From Micromonospora sp. C28SCA-DRY-2 (lineage in GTDB: Bacteria > Actinomycetota > Actinomycetes > Mycobacteriales > Micromonosporaceae), in contig NZ_JAUMKD010000002.1 in NCBI RefSeq assembly GCF_030519475.1, positions 553,501-617,500 on the forward strand: a stretch of DNA of 64,000 bases, in the 5' to 3' direction. Every line of letters begins with the position of its first letter. Position 1 is the first letter of the stretch. Below the pieces are notes generated by a model, which saw only the letters and a list, made by a program, of their open reading frames with translations, was not told where the DNA came from and made no database searches. Made by a program: the position numbers and the translations under genes. Shown piece after piece: positions 38,301-47,200 of this stretch.

Positions 38301-38824
38301 AGCTTGCCGCTCTGGATGCCGACGCCCTGGGCGGCGCCGGAGTTGTTGATGTCGAAGAAGTCGCCGTTGACCGCGGCGACGGCGCGAGACGCGTCCACCG
38401 CCCCGCGCAGCGGCTCGGCGCGGCTGACCACGCCGGAGTTGACGTAGTCGACGGTGACGCCGCCGGTCAGGTCGGCGGTGAGCGCGTCGGCGCGCAGCCA
38501 GCCGTCCGCGTCGTACCGGTCGAACGAGGTGAGCTCCAGCCCGGGGGCGACCGGGCGGGTGGTCTTCGTGGTCTCCAGGCCGCCGGCCGGCTCCACCCCG
38601 GTCGGCGCCCCGGCGGTCGCCGTGCTCGCGGCCGGGTCGCCGGCCAGCGTCACGGAGTCCGCGGGATGGGAGGAGGCGCGCGGCGCGTCCTCGGCGGCGG
38701 TGGCGAAGCGGTCGGGAGCCGGGGCCGGTGTCCCGGCGGTCGCCGGCACCGGGCCGGCCATGGTGAGCAACGGCGTCAGCAGCAGGACGCCGGCGAGCCG
38801 GGCGGATCGTCTGCGGGTACGCAT
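35321..38824 (-). CDS. Secreted phosphodiester glycosidase-metallophosphoesterase fusion
   Basis: A 1,167-aa exported multidomain protein. A signal peptide (residues 1-30) and a low-complexity region are followed by a phosphodiester-glycosidase (NAGPA/DUF2233) domain at ~100-430 (VAAVNGDFFDINNSG, ALNLDGGGSSTLLA). Then come ~350 residues of beta-rich, probably carbohydrate-binding or Ig-like regions. A calcineurin-type metallophosphoesterase follows at ~800-1060 with LSDAQF, INGDFVD, PGNHEI, LHHHPP and GGHVG. A C-terminal Ig-like domain (~1080-1160) ends it. It probably degrades extracellular phosphodiester-linked glycans and recovers phosphate. It is a single-gene insertion between rho and rpmE. 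Confidence 0.85.
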   Translation of the reverse strand: MRTRRRSARLAGVLLLTPLLTMAGPVPATAGTPAPAPDRFATAAEDAPRASSHPADSVTLAGDPAASTATAGAPTGVEPAGGLETTKTTRPVAPGLELTSFDRYDADGWLRADALTADLTGGVTVDYVNSGVVSRAEPLRGAVDASRAVAAVNGDFFDINNSGAAQGVGIQSGKLVQSAVSGHRNAVGITTEGLGRVIEVNFDGTATLPTGPVPLTQFNNMVQANGIGVFTALWGSYTRERTVAGAARVTEVVVVDGRVASVGTTAGSGSIPAGTTILLGREAGADALAGLRPGDPVDVAYQPKPADGSTLHAAVGGGNVLVRDGVVQSIADASLAPRTAVGFSADGRRMIMLTVDGRQVDSRGVTQTEMGRMMAELGAHHALNLDGGGSSTLLAREPGAAAVQVENSPSDGTERAVPNGLALYAPRGSGRLTGYWLETASDPTTAPGVSPVRGGRPDRVFPGLTRRLTAAGHDETYGPAAGTPRWRANPAVHGVVDGEGRFRAGLPGRTTVTAWRGAASGTLDLTVLGPLARIDSTVDRVGLTAAGGTALFGVVGYDAEGNTAPIEPADLRLDYDRELLTITPTGDGNLSVTARRDTGSGLVTVHVGRSSTVVPVTVGLTDVPVAPFDDAASWRFSQARASGAVAPAPGHTGTGLRMTYDFSQSTGTRAAYADPPAWIPVAGQPQAFGMWIHGNGTGEWPSLHLHDAQDTQHVLRGPYITWTGWRYVEFTVPAGVQYPVRIRRFYVAETNAAAQYRSEVIIDDLVARVPPTVDVPAEAPRTDRVVLRDGGVDGAPWRFAVLSDAQFVAANPDSDLVAQARRTLREVKAARPDFLVINGDFVDTAYPADFALAKRVLDEELGGELPYYYVPGNHEIMGAPISNFRAVFGDTERVFDHKGTRFVTLNSSTGSLRGGGFDQVRMLREALDSAAGDPAVGSVVVLHHHPPRDPSPAKASQLGDRKEAALLEQWLADFQHRTGKGALFVGGHVGTFHADRVDGVPYVINGNSGKNPSTPADQGGFTGWTEFGVDPVSPAEADRARRDPLAEGPRWVSAETHAHVDQLALAAPATVAVGAPATVTATVTQPGGRTVPVAAPVSADWSASPNLHIGPVTGLRPWHVARFDPATGRLTALRPGAQITLAVEVNGERAQASIVLTAATAAEAPAA

Positions 38825-38913
38825 GGACGACAGTCAACCGGACAGTGAATAGAAGTTTCAATACCTACCGCTTGAAGCGAAGGAAAACTTCGTGTCTCGG
38901 CGACCGTACGACG

Positions 38914-38943
38914 AAGGGGCACGGCCCGGTGGCCGTGCCCCTT
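38914..38943. terminator. Terminator of rho
   Basis: A perfect 13-bp stem, AAGGGGCACGGCC (38914-38926) with its complement (38931-38943), around a 4-nt loop. It lies 22 bp past the rho stop. It begins with AA and ends with TT but has no longer T-tract. Confidence 0.8.
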
Positions 38944-38965
38944 GTCGTCAGTCACCCGGGGAGGG

Positions 38966-41065
38966 TCACTCCCCCGGCGTCGACTTGGCGATCTGCATCA
39001 GGAACTCGATGTTGGTCCGGGTCTGCTTGAGCTTGTCGAGCAGCAGGTCCAGGGCCGCCTGCGAGTCCAGCGAGTGCAGCACCTTGCGGAGCTTGTGGAC
39101 GATGGCCAGTTCCTCCGGCGCGAGGAGGATCTCCTCCTTGCGGGTGCCGGACGGGTGGATGTCGATGGCCGGGAAGGTCCGCTTGTCGGCGATCTTCCGG
39201 TCCAGCTTCAGCTCCGCGTTACCGGTGCCCTTGAACTCCTCGAAGATGACCGTGTCAGCCATGGACCCGGTCTCCACCAGCGCGGTGGCGAGGATGGTCA
39301 GCGAGCCGCCGTTCTCGATGTTGCGGGCCGCGCCGAGGAAGCGCTTCGGCGGGTAGAGCGCGGTGGAGTCGATACCACCCGACATGATCCGGCCGCTGGC
39401 CGGCGCCGCCAGGTTGTACGACCGACCGAGCCGGGTCACCGAGTCGAGCAGCACGACCACGTCGTGGCCCAGCTCGACCAGGCGCTTCGCCCGCTCGATC
39501 GCCAGCTCCGCCACCGTGGTGTGGTCCTGCGGCGGACGGTCGAACGTCGCCGCGATGACCTCACCCTTCACCGACCGCTGCATGTCGGTGACCTCTTCGG
39601 GCCGCTCGTCGACCAGCACCACCATCAGGTGGCACTCCGGGTTGTTGTGGGTGATCGCGTTCGCGATCGCCTGCAGCACCATCGTCTTACCCGCCTTCGG
39701 CGGCGAGACGATGAGCGCCCGCTGGCCCTTGCCGATCGGCATGACCAGGTCGATCACCCGGGTGGTGAGGATGTGCGGCTCGGTCTCCAGCCGCAGCCGC
39801 TCCTGCGGGTACAGCGGGGTCAGCTTGTAGAACTCTGGCCGGCGCTTGGCCTCCTCGGGCTCCATCCCGTTGATGGTGTCCAGCCGGACCAGCGGGTTGT
39901 ACTTGTCCCGCCGCTGCTCGCCGTCCCGGGCCGCGCGAACCGCACCGGTGATCGCGTCACCGCGCCGCAGGCCGTACTTCTTGATCTGGGACATCGAGAC
40001 GTAGACGTCGTTCGGGCCGGCCAGGTAGCCGGTGGTCCGCACGAAGGCGTAGTTGTCGAGCACGTCGATGATGCCGGCCACCGGGACGAGCACGTCGTCC
40101 TCGCTGACCTGCGGCTCGCGCCCGCCCTCGCCGCCCTCGGCCCGCTCGCCACGGCCCCGCCGACGGTCGCGGAACCGGCTGCGCCGGCCACGCCGGCCGC
40201 CGCCCTCGCCCTCGTCGTCGGAGTCGTTGTCCCGCTCGGCACGCTCGGCACGCTGGCCACGGTCGCCCCGGTCGTTGCGCTCGCCCCGGTCGGCGCGCTC
40301 GCCCCGCTCGTTGCGGTCGCCCCGCTCGCCGCGCTCACCGCGCTCGTTGCGGTCGCCGCGCTCGGCCCGCTCGCCCCGCTCGGCCCGCTCGCCCCGCTCG
40401 GCCCGCTCGCCCCGGTCGTTGCGCTCGGCCCGCTCGCCACGCTCGGCCCGCTCACCGCGCTCGGCACGGTCGGCGGTCCGCTCGCCGCGCTCGGCACGGT
40501 CGGCGGTCCGCTCGCCGCGCTCGGCACGGTCGGCGGTCCGCTCGCCGCGCTCGGCCCGGTCGCGACCGCCGCGGACCTCGCCGCGCTCGGCCCGCTCACC
40601 GGTCTCGGCGGGGGCCTCCTCGGCCCGCGTCTCGGCCCGCGTCTCGGCCCGCGTCTCGGCGGCGGCCCGGCTGCGCCGGGACCGGCTCCGACCCTCGGAC
40701 TCGGCGGCCGCCGGCGCCGCGGGGGTCTCCGCGGTGCGCCGCTCGGCCTCCGGCCGCTCGCCGGTCTCCCGTACCTCGGCGTGGACCTCGTCACGGGCGG
40801 GAGCGGCCGCGGCCGCGACCTCGGCCCGCGGTCGAGGGGTCCCGGCGGCGGCGCCGCCCTGCCGCTCGGAGATCGCGCTGATCAGCTCGCCCTTGCGCAT
40901 GCGAGCCGTACCGGAGATGCCGAGCGACGCGGCCAGGCTCTGCAGCTCCGGCAGCAGCATCGCCGACAGACCGGTGCCGCTGCGCCGACGACGGGCGGGA
41001 GCGGCGGTGGTGGCATCGCCAGCGACGTTGGAAACATCCGACGTCACGTCGGTGGTGTCGCTCAA
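38966..41065 (-). CDS. rho: Transcription termination factor Rho (with RGER-repeat insertion)
   Basis: A 699-aa RNA-dependent helicase. The N-terminal Rho-N motif (residues ~34-70, LLPELQSLAASLGISGTARM) is followed by a ~250-residue polar insertion full of RAERGER-type repeats, then the RNA-binding cold-shock-like domain (GIIDVLDNYAFVRTTGYL) and the ATPase with P-loop SPPKAGKT. The start is TTG at 41065, backed by a GGAAGGA ribosome site 5 nt upstream. Insertions of this kind are known in high-GC Gram-positive Rho proteins and add RNA-binding capacity; the repeats here are unusually regular, with an exact 30-bp DNA triplication. It ends at a strong hairpin. Confidence 0.96.
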   Translation of the reverse strand: MSDTTDVTSDVSNVAGDATTAAPARRRRSGTGLSAMLLPELQSLAASLGISGTARMRKGELISAISERQGGAAAGTPRPRAEVAAAAAPARDEVHAEVRETGERPEAERRTAETPAAPAAAESEGRSRSRRSRAAAETRAETRAETRAEEAPAETGERAERGEVRGGRDRAERGERTADRAERGERTADRAERGERTADRAERGERAERGERAERNDRGERAERGERAERGERAERGDRNERGERGERGDRNERGERADRGERNDRGDRGQRAERAERDNDSDDEGEGGGRRGRRSRFRDRRRGRGERAEGGEGGREPQVSEDDVLVPVAGIIDVLDNYAFVRTTGYLAGPNDVYVSMSQIKKYGLRRGDAITGAVRAARDGEQRRDKYNPLVRLDTINGMEPEEAKRRPEFYKLTPLYPQERLRLETEPHILTTRVIDLVMPIGKGQRALIVSPPKAGKTMVLQAIANAITHNNPECHLMVVLVDERPEEVTDMQRSVKGEVIAATFDRPPQDHTTVAELAIERAKRLVELGHDVVVLLDSVTRLGRSYNLAAPASGRIMSGGIDSTALYPPKRFLGAARNIENGGSLTILATALVETGSMADTVIFEEFKGTGNAELKLDRKIADKRTFPAIDIHPSGTRKEEILLAPEELAIVHKLRKVLHSLDSQAALDLLLDKLKQTRTNIEFLMQIAKSTPGE
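40461..40550. repeat. Exact 30-bp triplication inside rho
   Basis: The 30-bp unit starting TCGGCACGGTCGGCGGTCCG occurs three times in a row (40461, 40491, 40521). It encodes a ten-residue repeat (Ala-Glu-Arg-Gly-Glu-Arg-Thr-Ala-Asp-Arg). The array lies in a wider region (~40240-40660) of less regular RGER repeats, including a 12-bp triplet around 40629-40660. Confidence 0.85.
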
Positions 41066-41359
41066 TGGATTCCTTCCCTCGATAGGCCGGGACTGCCCGG
41101 AGTCGAACAGCAGGTGGCCGGGCGGCCTCGGTGCACCCGCCTCGCATGGACGCGTCGCGGGAGTCTGTGACACAGCAGCCGGTCGGTCTCCCGACTCACC
41201 AGCGTCGGTGAGCAGGTCTCGCCGTCTGCGGCGACCTGTGGAAACTGCGGTGCGGCGTGGGCCTAGGCAGGGGTGACGGGCTTACCGCCGAGAGCTTCGG
41301 GGGTGCGCCGACCCGCAGGAGATCGCATGCTTCGCGGCTGTGCTAGGTCTAGAGCGTAA
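41066..41359 (-). promoter_or_regulatory. rho upstream region and long leader
   Basis: A 294-bp gap between thrB and rho with no gene. At its thrB-proximal end the minus strand reads CTCTAGACCTAGC (near 41340-41355), a candidate -10 region that would give a leader of about 270 nt. Long leaders in front of rho are known to mediate autoregulation by premature termination; here that is an inference. Confidence 0.35.
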
Positions 41360-42304
41360 TCAACTCTTCCGACCTGCGGCAACAGGGTCCCGCTCCGCGT
41401 GTCCAAGTCTACCCCGAGCGACCTGTGCGCCGCCCACGTCTGACTGCAACCGCAGAACCTGCCAACCTGTTCCCGCCCGGAAGCTCTCCGGCGGCTCGGT
41501 CAGCGCCAGCACCGTCGGCCCCGCCCCACTGACCACAGCCGCCACACCGGCCGCACGCAGCGCATCGACCAGGGTGGCGGTGCCGGGCATGCCGGGCGCG
41601 CGGTATTCCTGGTGCAGCCGGTCGGCGGTGGCCGGCAGCAGCAGCGCGGGATCCGTGGTCAGCGCGTGCACCAGCAGGGCCGCCCGGCCGGCGTTGAACG
41701 CCGCGTCGCCGTGCGGCACGGTCGCCGGCAGCGCCGCCCGCGCGGTGGCGGTCAGGCCCCGCTCCCCGGGTATGAAGGCGGTGGGGCGGACGCCCTCGGC
41801 GACCGGCAGCGCGACCGCCCGGGCGCCGGACGGCTCCGTCCAGGCCAGGGTGAACCCGCCGAGCAAGCAGGGGGCCACGTTGTCGGGGTGGCCCTCGATC
41901 TCGGCGGCCAGCCGCAGCGCGCCGGCGTCGTCGAGCCGCCGCTCGCCGTCGACCACCAGCGCCCGGGCCAGCAGCACCCCGGCCACGATCGCCGCCGAGG
42001 AGGAGCCGAGCCCGCGGGCCTGCGGGATGCGGTTGACGCACTCGACCGCCAGGCCGGGCGGCTGCGCGCCGAGCGCGTCGAAGGCGACCCGCATGGCCCG
42101 CACCACCAGGTGCCGGTCGTCGGCCGGCAACTCGCCGGCGCCCTGCCCGGTCACGGTCACCGCCACGCCGCCCGAGGTGACTTCGGCCGCCACGTCGTCG
42201 TAGAGCGTCAGGGCCAGCCCGAGCGCGTCGAAGCCCGGCCCGAGGTTGGCGCTGGTGGCGGGAACCCGGACCCGGACCGGCCCGGGGGCGAATGTCGTCG
42301 GCAC
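41360..42304 (-). CDS. thrB: Homoserine kinase
   Basis: A 314-aa GHMP-family kinase that phosphorylates homoserine in threonine synthesis. The N-terminal VRVPATSANLGPGFDALGLA and the ATP-binding motif PQARGLGSSSAAIVAG are hallmarks. The GTG at 42304 lies 6 nt after a TAGCAT -10 box, so the mRNA is probably leaderless. In most actinobacteria thrB follows thrC directly; here 5.5 kb of exporter genes separate them, and thrB has gained or kept its own promoter. Confidence 0.95.
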   Translation of the reverse strand: MPTTFAPGPVRVRVPATSANLGPGFDALGLALTLYDDVAAEVTSGGVAVTVTGQGAGELPADDRHLVVRAMRVAFDALGAQPPGLAVECVNRIPQARGLGSSSAAIVAGVLLARALVVDGERRLDDAGALRLAAEIEGHPDNVAPCLLGGFTLAWTEPSGARAVALPVAEGVRPTAFIPGERGLTATARAALPATVPHGDAAFNAGRAALLVHALTTDPALLLPATADRLHQEYRAPGMPGTATLVDALRAAGVAAVVSGAGPTVLALTEPPESFRAGTGWQVLRLQSDVGGAQVARGRLGHAERDPVAAGRKS

Positions 42305-42310
42305 GGGCTC

Positions 42311-42316
42311 ATGCTA
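42311..42316 (-). promoter_or_regulatory. -10 element of thrB (leaderless start)
   Basis: TAGCAT on the minus strand ends 6 nt before the thrB GTG at 42304, with no Shine-Dalgarno sequence. Confidence 0.6.
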
Positions 42317-42391
42317 TGGCCCGGTACCGACAGGACGGATCGTCGTCCGCACCCTGGGACCGACGGGCGCCCGCGGTCGTACCGGGTCCGC

Positions 42392-42397
42392 TAGCCT
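42392..42397 (+). promoter_or_regulatory. -10 element of the small membrane protein gene
   Basis: TAGCCT on the plus strand, 28 nt before the ATG at 42426, with a GGGAGG ribosome site in between. It lies back-to-back with the thrB promoter in a 121-bp gap. Confidence 0.5.
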
Positions 42398-42425
42398 GAC
42401 CCGACCTACGGCGGCGGGAGGCGGC

Positions 42426-42935
42426 ATGCGGGATCTCAGCTACCTGGTGGCGGCAGCCGTGAACGACGTGCCCGCGCTGCTCGTGCTGCTGGTCGGGCTG
42501 GTCCTGGCCGGGAACGCCCGGCGCCGGCTGCCCCGGCCGGCCCGGCTGCTGCTCCTCTCCGGGCTCGGCGTACTGCTGGGGGTCGCACTGCTCGGCCTCA
42601 CCTGGGCGATGCTGTTGCCGCGCGTGATCGACGGGAGCCGGGACTTCTCCCAGGTCCAACTGATGACCATGGCGTCCGGCCTGCTCCAGGCGTTGGCGTA
42701 CCCGATCGGGCTGGCCCTGCTGGTGGCCGCGGCGCTCGCCGGGCGGCGGGCGACCGAGGGGGCGCCGGCCGGGCCGTGGCACGGCTGGCCGCCGGCTGGC
42801 GACCCGCCCGCGCCCGAGGCGCCCGAGGCGCCGGGGGTGGCCGACGGGGACGGCGGCACCGGCGGGCGGCGGGAGCCGGCGCAGTGGGGCGGGCACTCCC
42901 GACCGGACGGGCCCGGCCCCGCCGCGCGCGCCTGA
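42426..42935 (+). CDS. Small membrane protein of unknown function
   Basis: A 169-aa protein that I do not recognise. It has three predicted membrane helices (residues ~8-29, ~38-62 and ~84-105) and a Pro/Gly/Ala-rich cytoplasmic tail of ~60 residues. The ATG is supported by GGGAGG and a -10 box. It is convergent with the MFS gene at 42945, with only 9 bp between the stop codons. Confidence 0.65.
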   Translation: MRDLSYLVAAAVNDVPALLVLLVGLVLAGNARRRLPRPARLLLLSGLGVLLGVALLGLTWAMLLPRVIDGSRDFSQVQLMTMASGLLQALAYPIGLALLVAAALAGRRATEGAPAGPWHGWPPAGDPPAPEAPEAPGVADGDGGTGGRREPAQWGGHSRPDGPGPAARA

Positions 42936-42944
42936 GTCCGGCGG

Positions 42945-44189
42945 TCACCGGACGGCGGTCGGGTCCGGCTCGGCGACCGGGTCGGAGAGCGAGAGCCGCC
43001 GGGTGGCGATCCGCCAGCCCACCGCGTACACCAGCGTGACCAGGCCGCAGCCGGCCAGCACCACCCGCTCGTCCACCGTGTCGACCACGGCGGCCACCAC
43101 CAGTTGGCTGACCGAGATGGCCAGCGTCGCCAGCATCATGTCGGTGGCGAAGACCCGTCCCCGCAACCGGTCCGGCACCTCGCCCTGCAGGGCGAAGTTC
43201 GACATCACCCAGTTGCTGCCGCCCGCGAAGTGGGCGACGAAGACCAGGACCAGCACCAGCGGGAACCAGTCGACCAGCGAGATGCCGAGGTAGGACAGCC
43301 CGTACAGCGACATCGACAGGGCCAGGCCCGGCAGCAGCCAGGACCGGTTGGTCAGCACCCGGCGCATCAGGATCGGCCCGACCAGCGCGCCGGCCCCGCG
43401 GACCGCGAAGAGCAGGCCGGTCCCCGCCGGTCCGGCCCCGTACAGCCCGGCCAGCAGCGGGAAGACGGTCAGCACGCCGTTGCCGAGACCCACCGCCGAC
43501 TTCACGGTCACCAGGGCCAGCACCCGCGGCCGGTGCCCGATGTAGTGCAGCGCCTCGCCGACCGCGGCCCAGGTCTGCGGCGTCGGCCGACCGCTCTCCC
43601 GCGGCGCCTGCAACGGCCGGCGGATGAACCCGGCCAGGCCGGCCGCGAGCACCAGGCCGACCGCTGCCACCCAGAAGCAGGCGTACGGGCCGACCTCCCC
43701 GCTGAGCACGCCGCCGAGCGAGGCGCCGACGACGGTCATGGTGCCCCAGGCCGACCCGGCCACGGCATTGCCGGCGGCCAGCTCCTCCGGTTCGAGGACG
43801 TTGGGCAGGGCGGCCTGGGCCGCCGGGGAGTAGAACGCCTTCGCCACCGCCACCACGCCGATGCCCAGCATGGCCAGCCAGGCGGTGCCGGCGCTGCGGA
43901 CGCCGAGCAGCAGCAGCACGCCGAGCAGCGCCGCGACGTTCGACGCGATCATGATCTTCCGCCGGTCGAACCGGTCGGCCACGGTGCCGGTGTACGGCAG
44001 CAGCAGCGCCACGATCCCGGTGTCCACCGCGAGCACCAGCGCGCCCCACACCCCGCTGCCGGTCAACGTCGGCAGGAGCACCAGCAGCGGCACCATGACG
44101 AACCAGTCGGCGCCGAAGACCACCAGCTCGGCCAGGAAGAGGTTGCGGAAGTTCCGGTTGCCGGTGAGGACCGAGAGGGTGGACGCCAC
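42945..44189 (-). CDS. MFS transporter (enterobactin-exporter-like)
   Basis: A 414-aa transporter with about 12 hydrophobic segments and the MFS motif between helices 2 and 3 (GTVADRFDRRKIMI). The start of the protein (LTGNRNFRNLFLAELVVFGA) matches the MFS_3 group of exporters. The start is GTG at 44189. It is part of the exporter group inserted between thrB and thrC. The substrate is unknown. Confidence 0.87.
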   Translation of the reverse strand: MASTLSVLTGNRNFRNLFLAELVVFGADWFVMVPLLVLLPTLTGSGVWGALVLAVDTGIVALLLPYTGTVADRFDRRKIMIASNVAALLGVLLLLGVRSAGTAWLAMLGIGVVAVAKAFYSPAAQAALPNVLEPEELAAGNAVAGSAWGTMTVVGASLGGVLSGEVGPYACFWVAAVGLVLAAGLAGFIRRPLQAPRESGRPTPQTWAAVGEALHYIGHRPRVLALVTVKSAVGLGNGVLTVFPLLAGLYGAGPAGTGLLFAVRGAGALVGPILMRRVLTNRSWLLPGLALSMSLYGLSYLGISLVDWFPLVLVLVFVAHFAGGSNWVMSNFALQGEVPDRLRGRVFATDMMLATLAISVSQLVVAAVVDTVDERVVLAGCGLVTLVYAVGWRIATRRLSLSDPVAEPDPTAVR

Positions 44190-44240
44190 GGACCGGACCC
44201 TACCCGCCGGGCCACCGCCGAACCGTCGGAGCGCGGACAG

Positions 44241-44277
44241 CGGACGCCCCCGACAGGTGACCCGTCGAGGGCGTCCG
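44241..44277 (-). terminator. Hairpin past the RND pump gene
   Basis: Arms 44241-44254 and 44264-44277 pair over 14 nt with one mismatch (CGGACGCCC core). It lies 13 bp past the stop of the RND gene and upstream of the MFS gene on the same strand. Confidence 0.6.
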
Positions 44278-44290
44278 TGGTGCTACCGGC

Positions 44291-47200
44291 TCACTCGGTC
44301 GGCGGCAGCGGCGAGGTACGGCTCTTCGGCAGCCGCAGCACCTCGAACTGGTCGGTGCCGTCCACCAGTGCGGCCGACGGCGCCGGGCGGGGCGCCGGCT
44401 CGGCGCGCTCCCGGTCAGCGGCCCGGCCGGCCGGTACCGGGGCCGGCTCCCGCTCCACCGCGGGCTGCCCGCCGTCGCCCGGCTCGGTCGACTCGGCCGG
44501 GGCGGCCGGGGCGGACCCGCCGCGGCGGCGCCGGCGCCGCTGCCGGATCGACTCCTTGGTGTGCTCCACCATGGCGTAGAGCGTCGGCACCAGGATCAGG
44601 GTCAGCAGCGTGGAGCTGAGCAGACCGCCGATCACCACGATGGCCAGCGGCTTGGAGATGAAGCCGCCCTCCCCGGTGAGCCCGAACGCCATCGGCAGCA
44701 GCGCGAAGATGGTGGCCACCGCGGTCATCAGGATCGGCCGCAGCCGCCGCCGGCCGCCCTCGACCACCGCCTCGGCCACCCCGAGGCCCTGGGCCCGGTA
44801 CTGGTTGACCAGGTCCAGCAGCACGATCGCGTTGGTCACCACGATGCCGACCAGCATGAGCACGCCGATCAGCGCCGGCACGCCGAGCGGGGTGCCGGTG
44901 CCCAGCAGCAGCGCGATCGCCCCGGTGGCGGCGAACGGGATGGAGATCAGCAGGATCAGCGCCTGGGTGATGCTCCGGAACGTCGCCACCATGATCAGGA
45001 AGACGATCGCGATCGCCGCCAGCACCGCCAGCCCGAGGTCGGCGAAGGCCTCCTCCTGGTCGGCGCTGACACCGCCGATGCGGAACGTCGCGCCCGGCAC
45101 GTCGATGCCGTCGAGCTTGCGCTGCAACTCCTGGCTGGTCGCGCCCAGGTTGGAGCCGGTGGCGGTGCCGGTCACCGAGACGCTGCGCGCGCCGTCGATC
45201 CGGGTCACCTGCTGCGGGCCCGCGGTGGTCTGGATGTCGGCGATGTCGTCCAGCTTCACCGGGCCGACCGGCAGCGCGCGCAACTGCTCCACGGTGGTCG
45301 GCGGCACGTCCGACAGCCGCAGCACCACGTCCCGCTGCCCGCCGTCGAGCGTCACCTGGCCCAGCGGCGCGCCGCGGAAGGCCTGCGACACCAGTTGGCC
45401 GACGGCCGCCTCGGTGAGGCCGAACCGGCCGGCGGCGGCCCGGTCGACAGTCACCTCCACCCGCTCCACCTCGGCGGCCAGGCTGCTGGCGACGTCCTCC
45501 ACGCCGGCGATCCCGGCCAGCGCCGCCTCGGCCTCCTTGGCGGCCCGGTCCAGCGTCGCCGGGTCGCTGGCCTGGACGACCACCTCGACCTGGTTGGCGG
45601 CCGCGCCCTGCCCGCCGCCGAAGCTGAACTCGCCCGCCCCGGCGCCGAGGGCGTCGAACTCCTTGCGCAGGACGTCCCGCATCTCCTTGGCGTCGGTGTC
45701 GTCGCCGAGCGAGAGGGACCAGGTGGCGACGTTGTTGCCGCCGCCGCCCGCCCACGGGGTGTCGCCGGCGCCGGCGGTCAGCTGGTACGTCTCGACGCCC
45801 TCGGTCCGCTCCAGCACCGCCTCCACCTGGCGGGCCGCCGCGTCGGTGGCGGCCAGTCCGGTGCCGACCGGCAGCTCCTGGCGGATGCTCAGGGTGTCCT
45901 GACCGGAGTCGTCCAGGAAGTTGGTCTCCAGCTGCCGGGACAGGCCGAAGGTGCCGAACAGCACCAGCACACCGAGCCCCAGGGTGATCCAGCGGGTGGC
46001 CCGCTTGCGGGTGGCGAACCCGATCACGGGCAGGTACGCCCGCTGCAACGGGCTGCGCAGCTCCTTCTCCTCCGCCGCCCGGCGGACCGCCTCGTCGTCC
46101 GGGGTGCCGCCCTTGGGCTTCAGGAACCAGTAGGCGAGCACCGGGATGACGGTCAGCGAGACCAGCAGCGAGGCGAGCAGGGCCACCGTGACGGTGATCG
46201 CGAACGGCGCGAAGAGCTGCCCGACGAACCCGCCGACCAGGGCGATGGGGGCGAAGACGGCGACCGTGGTCAGGGTGGACGCGGTCACCGCGCCGGCCAC
46301 CTCGCGCACCGCGGCCCGGATCGCGTGGATCTTCTCCTCGCCGTACTCCAGGTGCCGTTTGATGTTCTCCAGCACCACGATCGAGTCGTCCACCACCCGG
46401 CCGACGGCGATGGTCAGCGCGCCCAGGGTGAGCAGGTTGAGCGAGTAGTCGCCGATCCAGAGCGCGATCAGCGCGACCACCACCGACAGCGGGATGGAGA
46501 CCGCGGTCACCAGGGTGGACCGTACCGACAGCAGGAAGACCAGGATCACCACGACCGCCATCACCAGGCCGAGCAGGCCCTCGGTGGTCAGGCTCTCGAT
46601 GGACTTCTCGACGAACGGCGCCTGGTCGAAGACGATGGTCAGCTCGGCGCCGGAGGCCTCGCGCAGCTCGGCGAGCCGGTCCCGGATCTCGTGGGAGATC
46701 TCCACCGCGTTGCCGTCCGGGCTCGCGGTGATCGCGATGCCCAGGCTGTCCTTGCCGTTGGTCCGGGTGATCGCGGTGGCCGCAGCGGTCTGCTCGGTGA
46801 CGGTGGCCACGTCACCCAGCAGCACCGGGGCGGCCTTGCCCGCCGCCGGGGCGACCACGATGCCGCGCAGGTCGTCCAGCGTGCCAAGCGGGGTGCCGAC
46901 CTGCACCGGCAGCGCCTCGGTGCCGTCGGTGACCGTGCCGACCGGGATCGTCACGCCGTTGGTCTTCAGCGCCGTGCCGATCGCGGTGGGCTGGAGCTTC
47001 GCCGCCGCCAGCTTCGCCGGGTTCGGGGTGATCACCACGACCTGGTCCTGGGTGCCGGTGACGTCGACCGACCGGACCCCGTCGATCGCCTCCAGCTCCG
47101 ACACCACCGTGCCGCGCAGCCGCTCGGCGAGCACGCGCTGGTCGTCGCCGCCCGACGCGGCCAGCACCACGGCCGGCAGGTCGTCCGTGCTGCCCGCGAT

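Noticed and set aside
40440..40660. Short regular repeats that resemble a CRISPR array
   Set aside because: The 30-bp units are directly adjacent with no spacers, lie in frame inside rho and encode an RGER-type protein repeat.
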